This document shows, piece after piece, positions 1-7,757 of a stretch of 38,312 bases of DNA (positions are counted from its first letter, which is position 1; every line of letters begins with the position of its first letter). The stretch is from Clostridia bacterium (GTDB lineage: Bacteria; Bacillota; Clostridia; Christensenellales; Aristaeellaceae). The stretch lies in contig JAFURI010000064.1 in the NCBI GenBank assembly GCA_017471885.1, forward strand, positions 1 to 38,312, in the 5' to 3' direction. Position numbers and translations under genes: made by a program. The notes under the pieces were generated by a model. The model searched no databases, was not told the origin of the DNA, and saw nothing but the letters and a program-made list of their open reading frames with translations.

Positions 1-115
1 TCTCGCCGGTCTCTTCGGGCACCAGAGCGGGATCGATGACGTTTGCCGAAGCCGTGCCGACCACGGACAGCAGCAGCGCCAGAGACAGGATGTTGGCAGC
101 CAAACGCTTGAACAT
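1..115 (-). CDS. ABC transporter solute-binding protein, N-terminal fragment
   Basis: Only the first 38 residues lie in the window; the gene runs off the left edge. The ATG at 113-115 is preceded by AGGAGG (123-128, read on the minus strand). The translation begins MFKRLAANILSLALLLSVVG and continues TASANVIDPALVPEETGE, a classic signal peptide with a likely type I cleavage site at ASA/N. There is no cysteine lipobox, which is unusual for a solute-binding protein in a Gram-positive. The identity is inferred from position: it follows two Lpl/AraQ-type sugar permeases on the same strand, the usual place for the binding protein of a carbohydrate ABC importer. Substrate cannot be read from this piece. 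Confidence 0.65.
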   Translation of the reverse strand, partial: MFKRLAANILSLALLLSVVGTASANVIDPALVPEETGE

Positions 116-143
116 AGGGGAACCTCCTTGAATTTATTGTTTC

Positions 144-161
144 AGCAGCATGCCAGCTGCT
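144..161 (-). other. Stem-loop between permease and binding-protein genes
   Basis: AGCAGC (144-149) and GCTGCT (156-161) form a 6-bp stem with a 6-base loop in the 133-base gap between the permease stop and the binding-protein start. No strong U-tract follows, so it is more likely a processing or stability element than a full terminator. Such intercistronic hairpins are known to let the binding protein be made in excess over the permeases; that role is inference here. Confidence 0.35.
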
Positions 162-248
162 AAAGACCGGATATGGGGGATTCGGGGTACGACAGGCGAG
201 GCGGTCAACTCAAATGTCAACCAGGCTGGGCGGAGAAATGTGACGAAG

Positions 249-1133
249 TCACCCCTTGACTGCACCCACGACAACACCCTTGACGATGTAGCGCTGGATC
301 AGCGGGTAGAGGAAGAGGATGGGCAGGATGGTTACGATGATGATGGCCATCTTCATCGTCTCCGAGGGGATGGTGATGTTGTAGTTGGTGTGGGACTGGG
401 ACTGACGGGCCGCGAACTGGATGTTGGACAGGATGTTGTACAGGTAGTACTGCATGGGATACATGTTGCTCTTGCGGATGAACATCAGCGCGTTGTAGTA
501 GTCGTTCCAGTAGCTCAGGGCATAGAGCATGCCCACGGTGATGATACCCACCTGCGCCATGGGGATGGCGATCAGGAAGAAAATGCGGAAGTGGCCCGCG
601 CCGTCGATGCGTGCGCTCTCGAACACTGCAGAGGGCAGGGAGGAGAAGAAGTTGCGCATCAGGAAAACGTTGAACACGTTGAGGCAGGGCGGAAGGATCA
701 GCGCCCAGATGGTGTTGGTGAGGTGGTAGTACTTGGTGCAGACCAGATACCAGGGCAGGAGACCTGCGGAGAACACCATGGGGATGTACAGCAGCATGTT
801 GATGAAGTTGCGATGCTTGAAGTCGCGTACGGACACCACATAGCCGGCGGAGGCGGTGACGAACAGGGAAAGGCAGGTGCCGACGACCGTAACCATGACG
901 GTGATCCTGTAGGCGCTGAACACCTTGGAGCTCATGGTGGTGGCGATGATGTTATAGGCGGCCAGAGAGAACTTCTCGGGGAAGAGCTGGTAGCCGTTGC
1001 GCACCAGGGTCTGCTCGTCGGTGATGGAGGTCATGAAGGTCAGTACGATGGGATACAGGCACGCGAAGGCAAACAGTGCGATAACCGTGTAGAAGATGAC
1101 CATGACGATGCGGTCGGTTTTTGTGCGAAGCAT
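249..1133 (-). CDS. Carbohydrate ABC transporter permease (LplC/AraQ type)
   Basis: A 294-residue inner-membrane permease of the MalG/AraQ/LplC group, the second of two permeases forming the channel of a sugar ABC importer. The N-terminus has a hydrophobic helix (about residues 9-31), and the cytoplasmic EAA loop is visible as ESARIDGAGHFRIFFLIAIP near the middle, the site that contacts the ATPase. It ends in the usual short tail after a last helix (LPILFLYPLIQRYIVKG). The ATG at 1131-1133 follows AGGAGGGTGACTC. It lies 13 bases behind the LplB-type gene and ahead of the binding protein, so the three form one operon. No ATPase gene is present; Lpl-type systems commonly share an unlinked MsmX-like ATPase (family knowledge). 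Confidence 0.9.
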   Translation of the reverse strand: MLRTKTDRIVMVIFYTVIALFAFACLYPIVLTFMTSITDEQTLVRNGYQLFPEKFSLAAYNIIATTMSSKVFSAYRITVMVTVVGTCLSLFVTASAGYVVSVRDFKHRNFINMLLYIPMVFSAGLLPWYLVCTKYYHLTNTIWALILPPCLNVFNVFLMRNFFSSLPSAVFESARIDGAGHFRIFFLIAIPMAQVGIITVGMLYALSYWNDYYNALMFIRKSNMYPMQYYLYNILSNIQFAARQSQSHTNYNITIPSETMKMAIIIVTILPILFLYPLIQRYIVKGVVVGAVKG

Positions 1134-1146
1134 GAGTCACCCTCCT

Positions 1147-2103
1147 TTAGAACAGCTTCGAGTCCGAGCTGAACTTGCCGACGATGTAGTTGCTTGTCAG
1201 CACCAGCACGAAGCCGAAGACAGACTGGTAGAGGCTCACCGCAGAGCCCATGGAATAATCGCCAAGCTCGGTGATGGAGCGGTAGACGAAGGTGTCGATG
1301 ATGTCCGTGGTGGAGTAGAGCATGGGGTTCAGGTTGTGCATGGACATCATCATGGACAGATCGCCGTAGAAGATGCGGCCAACGCTCATCAGCGTCAGGA
1401 TGCAGATGGTGGGGAGCAGCATCGGCACGGTAATGTGGATGATGCGCTGCCACAGCGTCGCGCCGTCCACCTCGGCGGCTTCGTAATAGGAGGTGTCGAA
1501 GCCCGAAATGGTGGCGTAGTACACAATGGCGCTGTAGCCTGCGCCCTTCCATACGTTGAACACGGTGAGAATGGCGGGCCAGTAGCCGGGCTCGTTGTAC
1601 AGGTTGGCGCGCTCGCCGCCCATGCTCACGAGCAGGCTGTTGATCATGCCCTTGTCGTAGCTGAGGAATGCTGTGGCAATACCGCCGATGACCGCCCAGG
1701 AAAGGAAGTGGGGGAAGATGGAGATGGTCTGGGTGATCTTCAGGAATTTCTTGCTGCGGATTTCCGAGAACATGATGGCCAGCGAGATGGATGCAAGGGT
1801 GCTGAAGGTCATGCTCAGGGCGTTGAGGATCAGCGTGTTCTTGGTGGCGCGCAGGGCGTTGTCCATATTGTAGAAGAAGAACTCGAAGTTCTTGAAGCCG
1901 ACCCACGGGCTGCCCCAGATACCCTTGAGGAAGTTGTAATCCTTGAAAACGATGACCATGCCGGCCATGGGTACATAGGAGAACAGCACCAGCAGGATCA
2001 GGGCGGGCGCAGCCAGCACCCACAGCGGGCCGTACTCGCGCACATAGCGGATGCGGCGCTGGGCGGCGGAGCGCTGCCGGACGGACATTTCCGCGTTGCT
2101 CAT
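1147..2103 (-). CDS. Sugar ABC transporter permease (LplB/UgpA type)
   Basis: A 318-residue permease, first gene of the importer operon. After a charged N-terminus (about 35 residues) come six predicted membrane helices starting at PLWVLAAPALILLVLFSYVP. The EAA loop reads EAAEVDGATLWQRIIHITVP, the ATPase docking motif. This is the LplB partner of the LplC-type permease that follows it. The ATG at 2101-2103 is preceded by AAAGGAG with 6-base spacing; the SD and the CTCCT just after it could pair (AGGA..TCCT), a weak hairpin over the ribosome site. The operon is divergent from a membrane-bound AraC regulator, the expected controller. Substrate is unknown, probably an oligosaccharide or uronide given the nearby GH31 enzyme. 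Confidence 0.9.
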   Translation of the reverse strand: MSNAEMSVRQRSAAQRRIRYVREYGPLWVLAAPALILLVLFSYVPMAGMVIVFKDYNFLKGIWGSPWVGFKNFEFFFYNMDNALRATKNTLILNALSMTFSTLASISLAIMFSEIRSKKFLKITQTISIFPHFLSWAVIGGIATAFLSYDKGMINSLLVSMGGERANLYNEPGYWPAILTVFNVWKGAGYSAIVYYATISGFDTSYYEAAEVDGATLWQRIIHITVPMLLPTICILTLMSVGRIFYGDLSMMMSMHNLNPMLYSTTDIIDTFVYRSITELGDYSMGSAVSLYQSVFGFVLVLTSNYIVGKFSSDSKLF

Positions 2104-2180
2104 AGGAGACTCCTTTCGCCAGACAAGAAATCGGCTGTGAAATCAGTTGTGTAAAAGGAACGGACGTAATCGCCGTTTTT

Positions 2181-2210
2181 ATTGTAACGCAGTGTAAATA
2201 AGAATTGCAA
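2181..2210 (-). promoter_or_regulatory. Sigma-A promoter of the sugar importer operon
   Basis: On the minus strand TTGCAA (2205-2210) and TACAAT (2181-2186) are separated by 18 bases, about 80 bases upstream of the permease start. It faces the divergent promoter at 2293-2320 across an AT-rich gap where the AraC regulator could bind both units. Confidence 0.65.
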
Positions 2211-2292
2211 TCACAGTTTTTTGCTCAAATGTATAATTTTTGCTCCCATAAACCACAAAAAACGGGAGAATTTACAAAAAGCCGGATCGTTC

Positions 2293-2320
2293 TTGACAGA
2301 AAAGCAAATATGATTACAAT
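2293..2320 (+). promoter_or_regulatory. Sigma-A promoter of the membrane AraC regulator gene
   Basis: A consensus TTGACA (2293-2298) is followed after 16 bases by TACAAT (2315-2320), 34 bases upstream of the TTG start at 2354 and just ahead of a strong AAGGAGG ribosome site at 2340-2346. Confidence 0.75.
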
Positions 2321-2353
2321 AAAATCCAGCAACGTCTTTAAGGAGGAAGTTCC

Positions 2354-4543
2354 TTGCAGAAGGCTGAAAAGAAGGAGCAAAGCGTCTACGTCGGTATCTG
2401 GCGTTCCATCGTAGCGGTGGTGGCGCTGGTGCTGGCGCTGGGCGGTACGGCCATCGCCGTCTACATAGACAAAAGCATTACCGGGAAGATTGAAGAGAAG
2501 GAGCGGGCCTATCTGGCCGGTGTGGATACCTTCCTGAGCAACCAGATCATCTCCGGACAGCAGACGCTGAACATGCTGCTGACCAGTCCCTTCATCAAGC
2601 AGAGCATCTATACCGGCAACGCCGACTGGAGCTCGGCGGTGTATCAGTCCGGACAGATCATCGTCAACGCAGTGAACTCCAACCAGGCGTTCAATTCCAT
2701 CTACGTTATTGCAGGGGACCGCATCGCCATCAAGAGCTCCCGTCGCTATCATACCAAGGAGGATGAGGCGCGGCTGATCCAGATCATGCAGCACGATTTC
2801 CGCCAGGGGCTGATTCCGTGGCGGTCGGCTGTGGGCGGACGCGTGAATCATCACCTGATGATCATCTCCGCGCTGGATTCCATGAGCATCCCCAACCAGA
2901 CCGGCGGCGCAATGATCAATCTGGATCTGGACCGGCTGGCCGAGATGGCGTTTGTCAACCGAGGCGAGGGCCATGTGTACATGGTGATGGGCGATCGGAT
3001 CGTCGCGTCCTCCAGCCCGGAGGATTTCTTCACAGCGGTGGAGGACAACGAGCTTCTGGCGGAGGCCGTGTGTACGCAGACGGAGCTTTGCCGGGGCAGC
3101 TATGTGTTTTCCCGCCATAACGAAACGTTCGGATACACGCTCTACGCCATTCAGGACAGAGGGGCGCTGATGACTCCGGTCAAGGTGGAACTGGCGATTC
3201 TGATGCTGCTCATCTGCTCGCTGGCGGCCATCAGCCTGCTGGCGACACGCAGGGCTGCGCTGCACGCCTATACGCCTGTCAAGACGATTCTGATCCAGCT
3301 GGAGGAGCAGCTGCCCGCGGGCGGCGATGCGCCCGAGGGCGAGGGGCTGAGCGAATTGCAGCGCGTGTCCCGCTCCATCCGCCGTACCAGCGAGATCGTC
3401 AGCGCCTATCGCCACGATGCGGAAACGGTGCGTCTGTCCCGCTTCATCCACAGCGGACTGGAGGATCAGACCATAGAGTCCATGCTGGAGAAGCAGCTGG
3501 GCTATAATGGCCGTCAGACCCTGCATATGCTCCTGTACCGGGCTGACCGGATGGAGGACGCCCGCATGGCGGCTGACGTGCTGCAGGGCTATCTGAACGG
3601 CTACGCTTCCTTCCTGACGCTTGATACGCCCGGCCAGCGGCTGCTGAGCCTGATCTGCGTGCCCCAGGCGGAACCGCTGGAGGATGACGTGCTGGCCCGG
3701 AGCGTGGAGCAGGTGCTGCATGTGCTGCGGGAGCAGGGCGCGGGGAAAGTGGTCATCACCCTGCACCGGGACGTGACCGGCGTGGAGATGCTCCATACAG
3801 CCTATGTGCAGCTGACGGAGAGGATGCGCAGCAGCGTCTTCTGTGCGGAAAGTACCCTGCTGCCCGAGCCGGAGGCGGATCAGATTTCTGCGGAGCTGAC
3901 CCAGCGGATGTATCAGGCGTCGCAGGGGGAGGACGGAGCAGCCTACAGGCTGGCGGCGGAGGAGTATCTGACCGCCTGCCGGAAGGTGACCGCCCGTGAG
4001 GCGTATCATCAGCTGGCAACGCTGTGCATGCGTATGTCGGAGGCCAGCTCCAACCGGAACATGGATATCTCCGACCGGCTGGACTCCTACCGCACCATTC
4101 AGAACGCGCTGTTTGCGCTGCCGGATTATGACGCGCTGATGGCCTACATGCAGGAGCTGCATCAGACGGTGACTGCGCACCTGAACAGCCGCCGCTCCGG
4201 CGAGAACAATCCGCTGGCGGACAGGATTGTGGCCTACATGAGTACCCATTTTGACGATCCGGCCCTTTCTGCCGGGCATGTGGCGGATGCGCTGGGTGTG
4301 TCGGTATCCCATCTGAGCCGCGTGATGAGCCGCTCCGTAGGCTGCGGCTTCCCCGAGCTTCTGCAGAAGATGCGTCTGGAGCATGCCTGTCATCAGCTGA
4401 TGACCCAGCCGGGGCTGTCCATTGCCCAGCTGGCGCAGCAGTGCGGTTTCAGCTCTGCCTCCTACTTCACCGCCAGCTTCAAACGGATCTACGGCGTTAC
4501 GCCCAGCGGCTATCGCCAGCGGTACATGGAATCAAAGGAATAA
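2354..4543 (+). CDS. Membrane-bound AraC-family regulator (YesS-like sensor)
   Basis: A 729-residue one-component regulator. A first membrane helix at about residues 14-33 and a second at about 277-297 enclose an extracellular sensing region of some 240 residues, the layout of Cache-type sensors in YesS-like AraC proteins. A cytoplasmic linker of about 320 residues follows. The AraC DNA-binding domain occupies about 618-727, with two helix-turn-helix units (SAGHVADALGVSVSHLSRVM and SIAQLAQQCGFSSASYFTAS) and the family ending GVTPSGYRQRY. The start is TTG at 2354, chosen because AAGGAGG lies 7-8 bases upstream and the frame gives the membrane helix directly after it. It is divergent from the permease operon and most likely activates it in response to the external sugar (inference from context and family). 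Confidence 0.9.
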   Translation: MQKAEKKEQSVYVGIWRSIVAVVALVLALGGTAIAVYIDKSITGKIEEKERAYLAGVDTFLSNQIISGQQTLNMLLTSPFIKQSIYTGNADWSSAVYQSGQIIVNAVNSNQAFNSIYVIAGDRIAIKSSRRYHTKEDEARLIQIMQHDFRQGLIPWRSAVGGRVNHHLMIISALDSMSIPNQTGGAMINLDLDRLAEMAFVNRGEGHVYMVMGDRIVASSSPEDFFTAVEDNELLAEAVCTQTELCRGSYVFSRHNETFGYTLYAIQDRGALMTPVKVELAILMLLICSLAAISLLATRRAALHAYTPVKTILIQLEEQLPAGGDAPEGEGLSELQRVSRSIRRTSEIVSAYRHDAETVRLSRFIHSGLEDQTIESMLEKQLGYNGRQTLHMLLYRADRMEDARMAADVLQGYLNGYASFLTLDTPGQRLLSLICVPQAEPLEDDVLARSVEQVLHVLREQGAGKVVITLHRDVTGVEMLHTAYVQLTERMRSSVFCAESTLLPEPEADQISAELTQRMYQASQGEDGAAYRLAAEEYLTACRKVTAREAYHQLATLCMRMSEASSNRNMDISDRLDSYRTIQNALFALPDYDALMAYMQELHQTVTAHLNSRRSGENNPLADRIVAYMSTHFDDPALSAGHVADALGVSVSHLSRVMSRSVGCGFPELLQKMRLEHACHQLMTQPGLSIAQLAQQCGFSSASYFTASFKRIYGVTPSGYRQRYMESKE

Positions 4544-4584
4544 AACAAAGCGCCTGCAGCCTCATCAGGGGGCTGCAGGCGCTT
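4541..4584 (-). terminator. Terminator shared by two convergent AraC genes
   Basis: A perfect 14-bp stem (4548-4561 and 4571-4584) with a 9-base loop, followed on the minus strand by TTTGTTTTATT. The stop codon of the cupin-type AraC gene (4565-4567) lies in the loop, so one arm encodes that protein's last residues. In the plus direction the same hairpin has no U-tract, so it should act best for the minus-strand gene. Confidence 0.8.
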
Positions 4585-5332
4585 CGCGGTGCCGGTATTC
4601 GCTGGGGGTCATGCCCCAGCGGCGGCGGAAGGTCATATTGAAATTGCGGATGGTGGAAAAACCGGACTGCAGGGCGATTTCCGTCAGCGGGAGGCGAGTG
4701 TCGCGGATGAGCCGTGCTGTCTCCTCCAGCCGGAACATATTGACGTATTCAGGGAAGCCAACACCGAAATGCCGGCGGAAGCAGGAGGAAAGGTAGTTGT
4801 AGCTGTATCCAAGCTCTGCGGCCAGTGTACGCAGGGACAAATCGCTTTTGTACTGCTCCTGGATGATGCTCATAATTCGGCTTATCAGCGCCGCGTCGGC
4901 AGGACGGTGGGATGGGACCAATCCGCTGCGGGAAAGGAGAGAGCAGTGCCGATACAGCACCGCCTTGACGGCATAATGATCGGCGGGATCCTGCAGCAGC
5001 GCCAGCTCCTCCGGGGTAAATCCGGTGATGGGATCAAGCAGGGCGTAACCATGGGTCTGCTCATAGAAATCCGGAATGAAATCAGCGGAAAAGATGGCGA
5101 TGGAGATGACGCTGTTTTCAGGAGTACCATAGGAGTGGACCTGAAAGGGGAGTGCGGTGGCACAGCTTCCCTCGGGAATCGTATACGTCTGTCCGTTGAT
5201 TTCCGCCGTCAGGGCGCCTTTCTCCACAAAGACCATTTCAAAGCTTTTCTGACAGTGACGGATACATTTGAAATCCTCGTAGTGCAGCAGACAGAAGTAG
5301 TTGCTGCCGCTGTGCTTTTCCTCAAAGAGCAT
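4565..5332 (-). CDS. AraC-family regulator with N-terminal cupin domain
   Basis: A soluble 255-residue regulator. The first half (about residues 15-90) has the cupin look of AraC sugar-sensing arms (FVEKGALTAEINGQTYTIPE). The C-terminal third is the paired helix-turn-helix domain (SLRTLAAELGYSYNYLSSCF and PLTEIALQSGFSTIRNFNMT), ending GMTPSEYRHREAPAAP. An in-frame GTG exists at 5339-5341, but AAGGTGA (5338-5344) overlaps it and sits 5 bases before the ATG at 5330-5332, so the ATG is preferred. The gene is divergent from the GH31 enzyme gene across 105 bases, and is the likely local regulator of that gene; activator or repressor cannot be told. Confidence 0.88.
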   Translation of the reverse strand: MLFEEKHSGSNYFCLLHYEDFKCIRHCQKSFEMVFVEKGALTAEINGQTYTIPEGSCATALPFQVHSYGTPENSVISIAIFSADFIPDFYEQTHGYALLDPITGFTPEELALLQDPADHYAVKAVLYRHCSLLSRSGLVPSHRPADAALISRIMSIIQEQYKSDLSLRTLAAELGYSYNYLSSCFRRHFGVGFPEYVNMFRLEETARLIRDTRLPLTEIALQSGFSTIRNFNMTFRRRWGMTPSEYRHREAPAAP

Positions 5333-5358
5333 ATGGATCACCTTAACTTTTTTCCATT

Positions 5359-5387
5359 ATTGTATAGCATATTGCTTGTGTCTGCAA
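5359..5387 (-). promoter_or_regulatory. Promoter of the cupin AraC gene, with nearby inverted repeat
   Basis: Minus-strand TTGCAG (5382-5387) and TACAAT (5359-5364) are 17 bases apart. The sequence CTTG-N6-CAAG (5375-5388) overlaps the -35 box and could be a regulator half-site pair. A plus-strand promoter for the GH31 gene is not clear; TTGCTT (5372-5377) with TATGGT (5395-5400) is the best but weak candidate. Confidence 0.55.
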
Positions 5388-5437
5388 GTGGGAATATGGT
5401 TAAATCAGGCTGGAAAAAATCCAACAGGAGGCTGCAT

Positions 5438-7678
5438 ATGACCAGTACCTGCGAAACCAGTGAACGCGAATTTCCGCAGTTCCTCATCGGCGAGGAAAGT
5501 GACAGCACGGCTGCGGCAAAGGGCTTTGACCGCCATGCCGCCATCAACAATCGACCGGGAAAGATTGCCATGTATGAACAGACAGAGCGGGGACTGCTGT
5601 TCTATGCGGCGACAGAAGCAAAAAAGAGTACTCTTTCCTATACTCATGAGACCGCCCTGCAATTGATGAAACCTGCGGAAACCACAGTCAATATGCTGTA
5701 CCTCCATCTGGAAGTGTGGAGCGATTGCATTTTCCGCGTGAAGGCGTCGGATGAAAAGGATCCCGCGGATCCCTTTGCCGCACTGCCGGAGAACGGCAGG
5801 ATGCTTGTTGGCAAGCCTGAAAAGGTGGATTTTGAGGTCAGCGAGGATAACGACTGCATTTATGTGAAGACCAGGCGGATGACCATTGCGGTGCAGAAGG
5901 CGGATACCCGCATTACTGCCCGCTGGAATGACGGCGGTGAATTCTTCGCCCAGCGCAAGAATACCTTCCGTACGGCGGACGTGTTTGATCTGGCTGTCAG
6001 CACCTGCGGTGAAGAAAAAGCTGTATTCGAGGCTGTGGAGCTGGAGAATGACGAAGTCATTTACGGCCTGGGAGAGCGCTTTGACAGCATCGTGCGGAAC
6101 GGCCGCTGGGTGGATTTCCGCAATAAGGATGCTGTGGGTACTACCAGCCGCCGTACCTATGTAAACATCCCCTTCTATATGTCCACCAGGGGCTACGGCC
6201 TGTTCCTGAACAGCGCCGCTCCCACTGCATGGGACGTGGCCACCACGGATCTGGGTGCGCTGTACTTCTCCGTACTGGATCACCGGATGGACTATTTTGT
6301 GATCGGCGGTCCCACTCCGGCTGAGATCCTGCAGGGCTACTGCACCCTGACCGGTTTCTCCAAGCTGCCGCCTCTGTGGAGCTTTGGCCTGTGGATGAGC
6401 CGCAACAGCTACACCTCCTGGGAAGTGGCGGAGGACATTGCCCGTAAGGTGCGTGAGTATGATATCCCCTGCGACGTGATCCATCTGGACACGGCCTGGT
6501 TCCGCAAGGACTGGGACTGCGATCTGAAGTTCTCCGAAGAGCGTTTCCCAGATCCCGAAAAGCACATGCAGGCCCTGAAGAAGGATGGCTTCAAGGTCAG
6601 TCTGTGGCAGTACAATTTCATTCCGCCGAACGAGGGCAACACCCACTATGAGGAAGCCGTTGAGCGGGGATATCTGGCAAAAGATCGGGAAGGAAAACCC
6701 TATCAGCTGCCGGATTCCTGCAAGGGAAGCTGGGTTAAGGACGTGATTGTGGACTTCTCCAATCCTGAAGCCCGTGAATGGTATGCCCGCAAGATTTATG
6801 ATCTGATCAGCATGGGCGCCGGCGCTATCAAGACAGACTTCGGCGAGGGTATCCCGGAGGAGGCTGTGTTCCACAGCATTGAGGGTAAGCATTTCCACAA
6901 TCTGTACGCGCTGGTGTACAATGCCGTGGTGGCTGAAGCGACCAAGGCAGCCAGCGGCGAGGACATCGTATGGGCGCGCAGCGGCACGGCGGGTTCCCAG
7001 CGGTATCCTCTGCACTGGGGCGGCGACAGCCAGTGTACTTTTGAAGCGCTGGCGGGTACGCTCCGGGGCGCGCTGTCTGCGGGTATGAGCGGCATTCCGT
7101 TCTTCTCCCATGATATCGGTGGATTCCTGGGTCTGCCTACGGACGAACTCTACGTTCGCTGGGCGCAGCTGGGGCTGTTCAGCTCTCATTCCCGCTGCCA
7201 TGGTGCGGGCGATCATACCCATCGCGAGCCCTGGGCGTTCTCTGAGGAGGCCTGTGAGATCTTCCGCTATTATGATAAACTGCGCTACTCCCTCATGCCC
7301 TACATCTACGAGGAAGCGGAGAAGTGCACTCACACCGGCCTGCCTATGATGCGCGCGCTGTATCTTGTATATCCGGAGGACCGCAACGTATGGTATATGG
7401 ACGATGAGTACCTCTTCGGCGATAATCTGCTGATTGCGCCTGTACTCAAGCCCTTGAGCAAGACCAATGAGCGTCGCATCTATCTGCCCAGGGGCGTGTG
7501 GTATGATTACTTCACCCGTGAACGGATTGAATCCAACGGCATGTGGATCAGCCGCAAGGTGGATCTGAAGACCATGCCCATCTATGTGAAGGAAGGAACA
7601 ACGCTGCACTACTGCGCCTGTGACCGTACGCTGCAGGACGGCATGGGCGAGATTGTCCGGGAGGAATTCTGGGGCTGA
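5438..7678 (+). CDS. GH31 alpha-glycosidase, probable alpha-xylosidase (YicI type)
   Basis: A 746-residue family GH31 retaining glycosidase with no signal peptide, so cytoplasmic, acting on imported oligosaccharides. The nucleophile is D467 in IKTDFGEGIPEE and the acid/base is D530 in YPLHWGGDS; both match the YicI alpha-xylosidase pattern (KTDFGE and HWGGD), and SHDIGGF follows as expected. The N-terminal beta-sandwich and C-terminal region are present, so length is normal for the family (about 750-800). The frame is open upstream, but the ATG at 5438 has AGGAGG (5426-5431) 6 bases ahead and is the chosen start; an internal ATG at 5571 lacks a good site. With the importer and two AraC regulators this forms a small alpha-xyloside or alpha-glucoside use cluster. 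Exact substrate is inferred. Confidence 0.92.
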   Translation: MTSTCETSEREFPQFLIGEESDSTAAAKGFDRHAAINNRPGKIAMYEQTERGLLFYAATEAKKSTLSYTHETALQLMKPAETTVNMLYLHLEVWSDCIFRVKASDEKDPADPFAALPENGRMLVGKPEKVDFEVSEDNDCIYVKTRRMTIAVQKADTRITARWNDGGEFFAQRKNTFRTADVFDLAVSTCGEEKAVFEAVELENDEVIYGLGERFDSIVRNGRWVDFRNKDAVGTTSRRTYVNIPFYMSTRGYGLFLNSAAPTAWDVATTDLGALYFSVLDHRMDYFVIGGPTPAEILQGYCTLTGFSKLPPLWSFGLWMSRNSYTSWEVAEDIARKVREYDIPCDVIHLDTAWFRKDWDCDLKFSEERFPDPEKHMQALKKDGFKVSLWQYNFIPPNEGNTHYEEAVERGYLAKDREGKPYQLPDSCKGSWVKDVIVDFSNPEAREWYARKIYDLISMGAGAIKTDFGEGIPEEAVFHSIEGKHFHNLYALVYNAVVAEATKAASGEDIVWARSGTAGSQRYPLHWGGDSQCTFEALAGTLRGALSAGMSGIPFFSHDIGGFLGLPTDELYVRWAQLGLFSSHSRCHGAGDHTHREPWAFSEEACEIFRYYDKLRYSLMPYIYEEAEKCTHTGLPMMRALYLVYPEDRNVWYMDDEYLFGDNLLIAPVLKPLSKTNERRIYLPRGVWYDYFTRERIESNGMWISRKVDLKTMPIYVKEGTTLHYCACDRTLQDGMGEIVREEFWG

Positions 7679-7694
7679 TCATGTCGTGACGCGC

Positions 7695-7723
7695 TTGACT
7701 TCTTATCCGGCAGATGATACGAT
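7695..7723 (+). promoter_or_regulatory. Promoter of the surface protein gene
   Basis: TTGACT (7695-7700) and TACGAT (7718-7723) are 17 bases apart, starting 17 bases after the GH31 stop and 35 bases before the ATG at 7758. It suggests the surface protein is transcribed on its own. Confidence 0.55.
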
Positions 7724-7757
7724 TTTTCCGGTATCAAAACCTGATGGGAGAATACGG

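Noticed and set aside
4589-5437. N-terminal extension of the GH31 enzyme reading back to 4589
   Set aside because: The extension overlaps the antisense AraC gene, has no family similarity, and the ATG at 5438 has a clear ribosome site.
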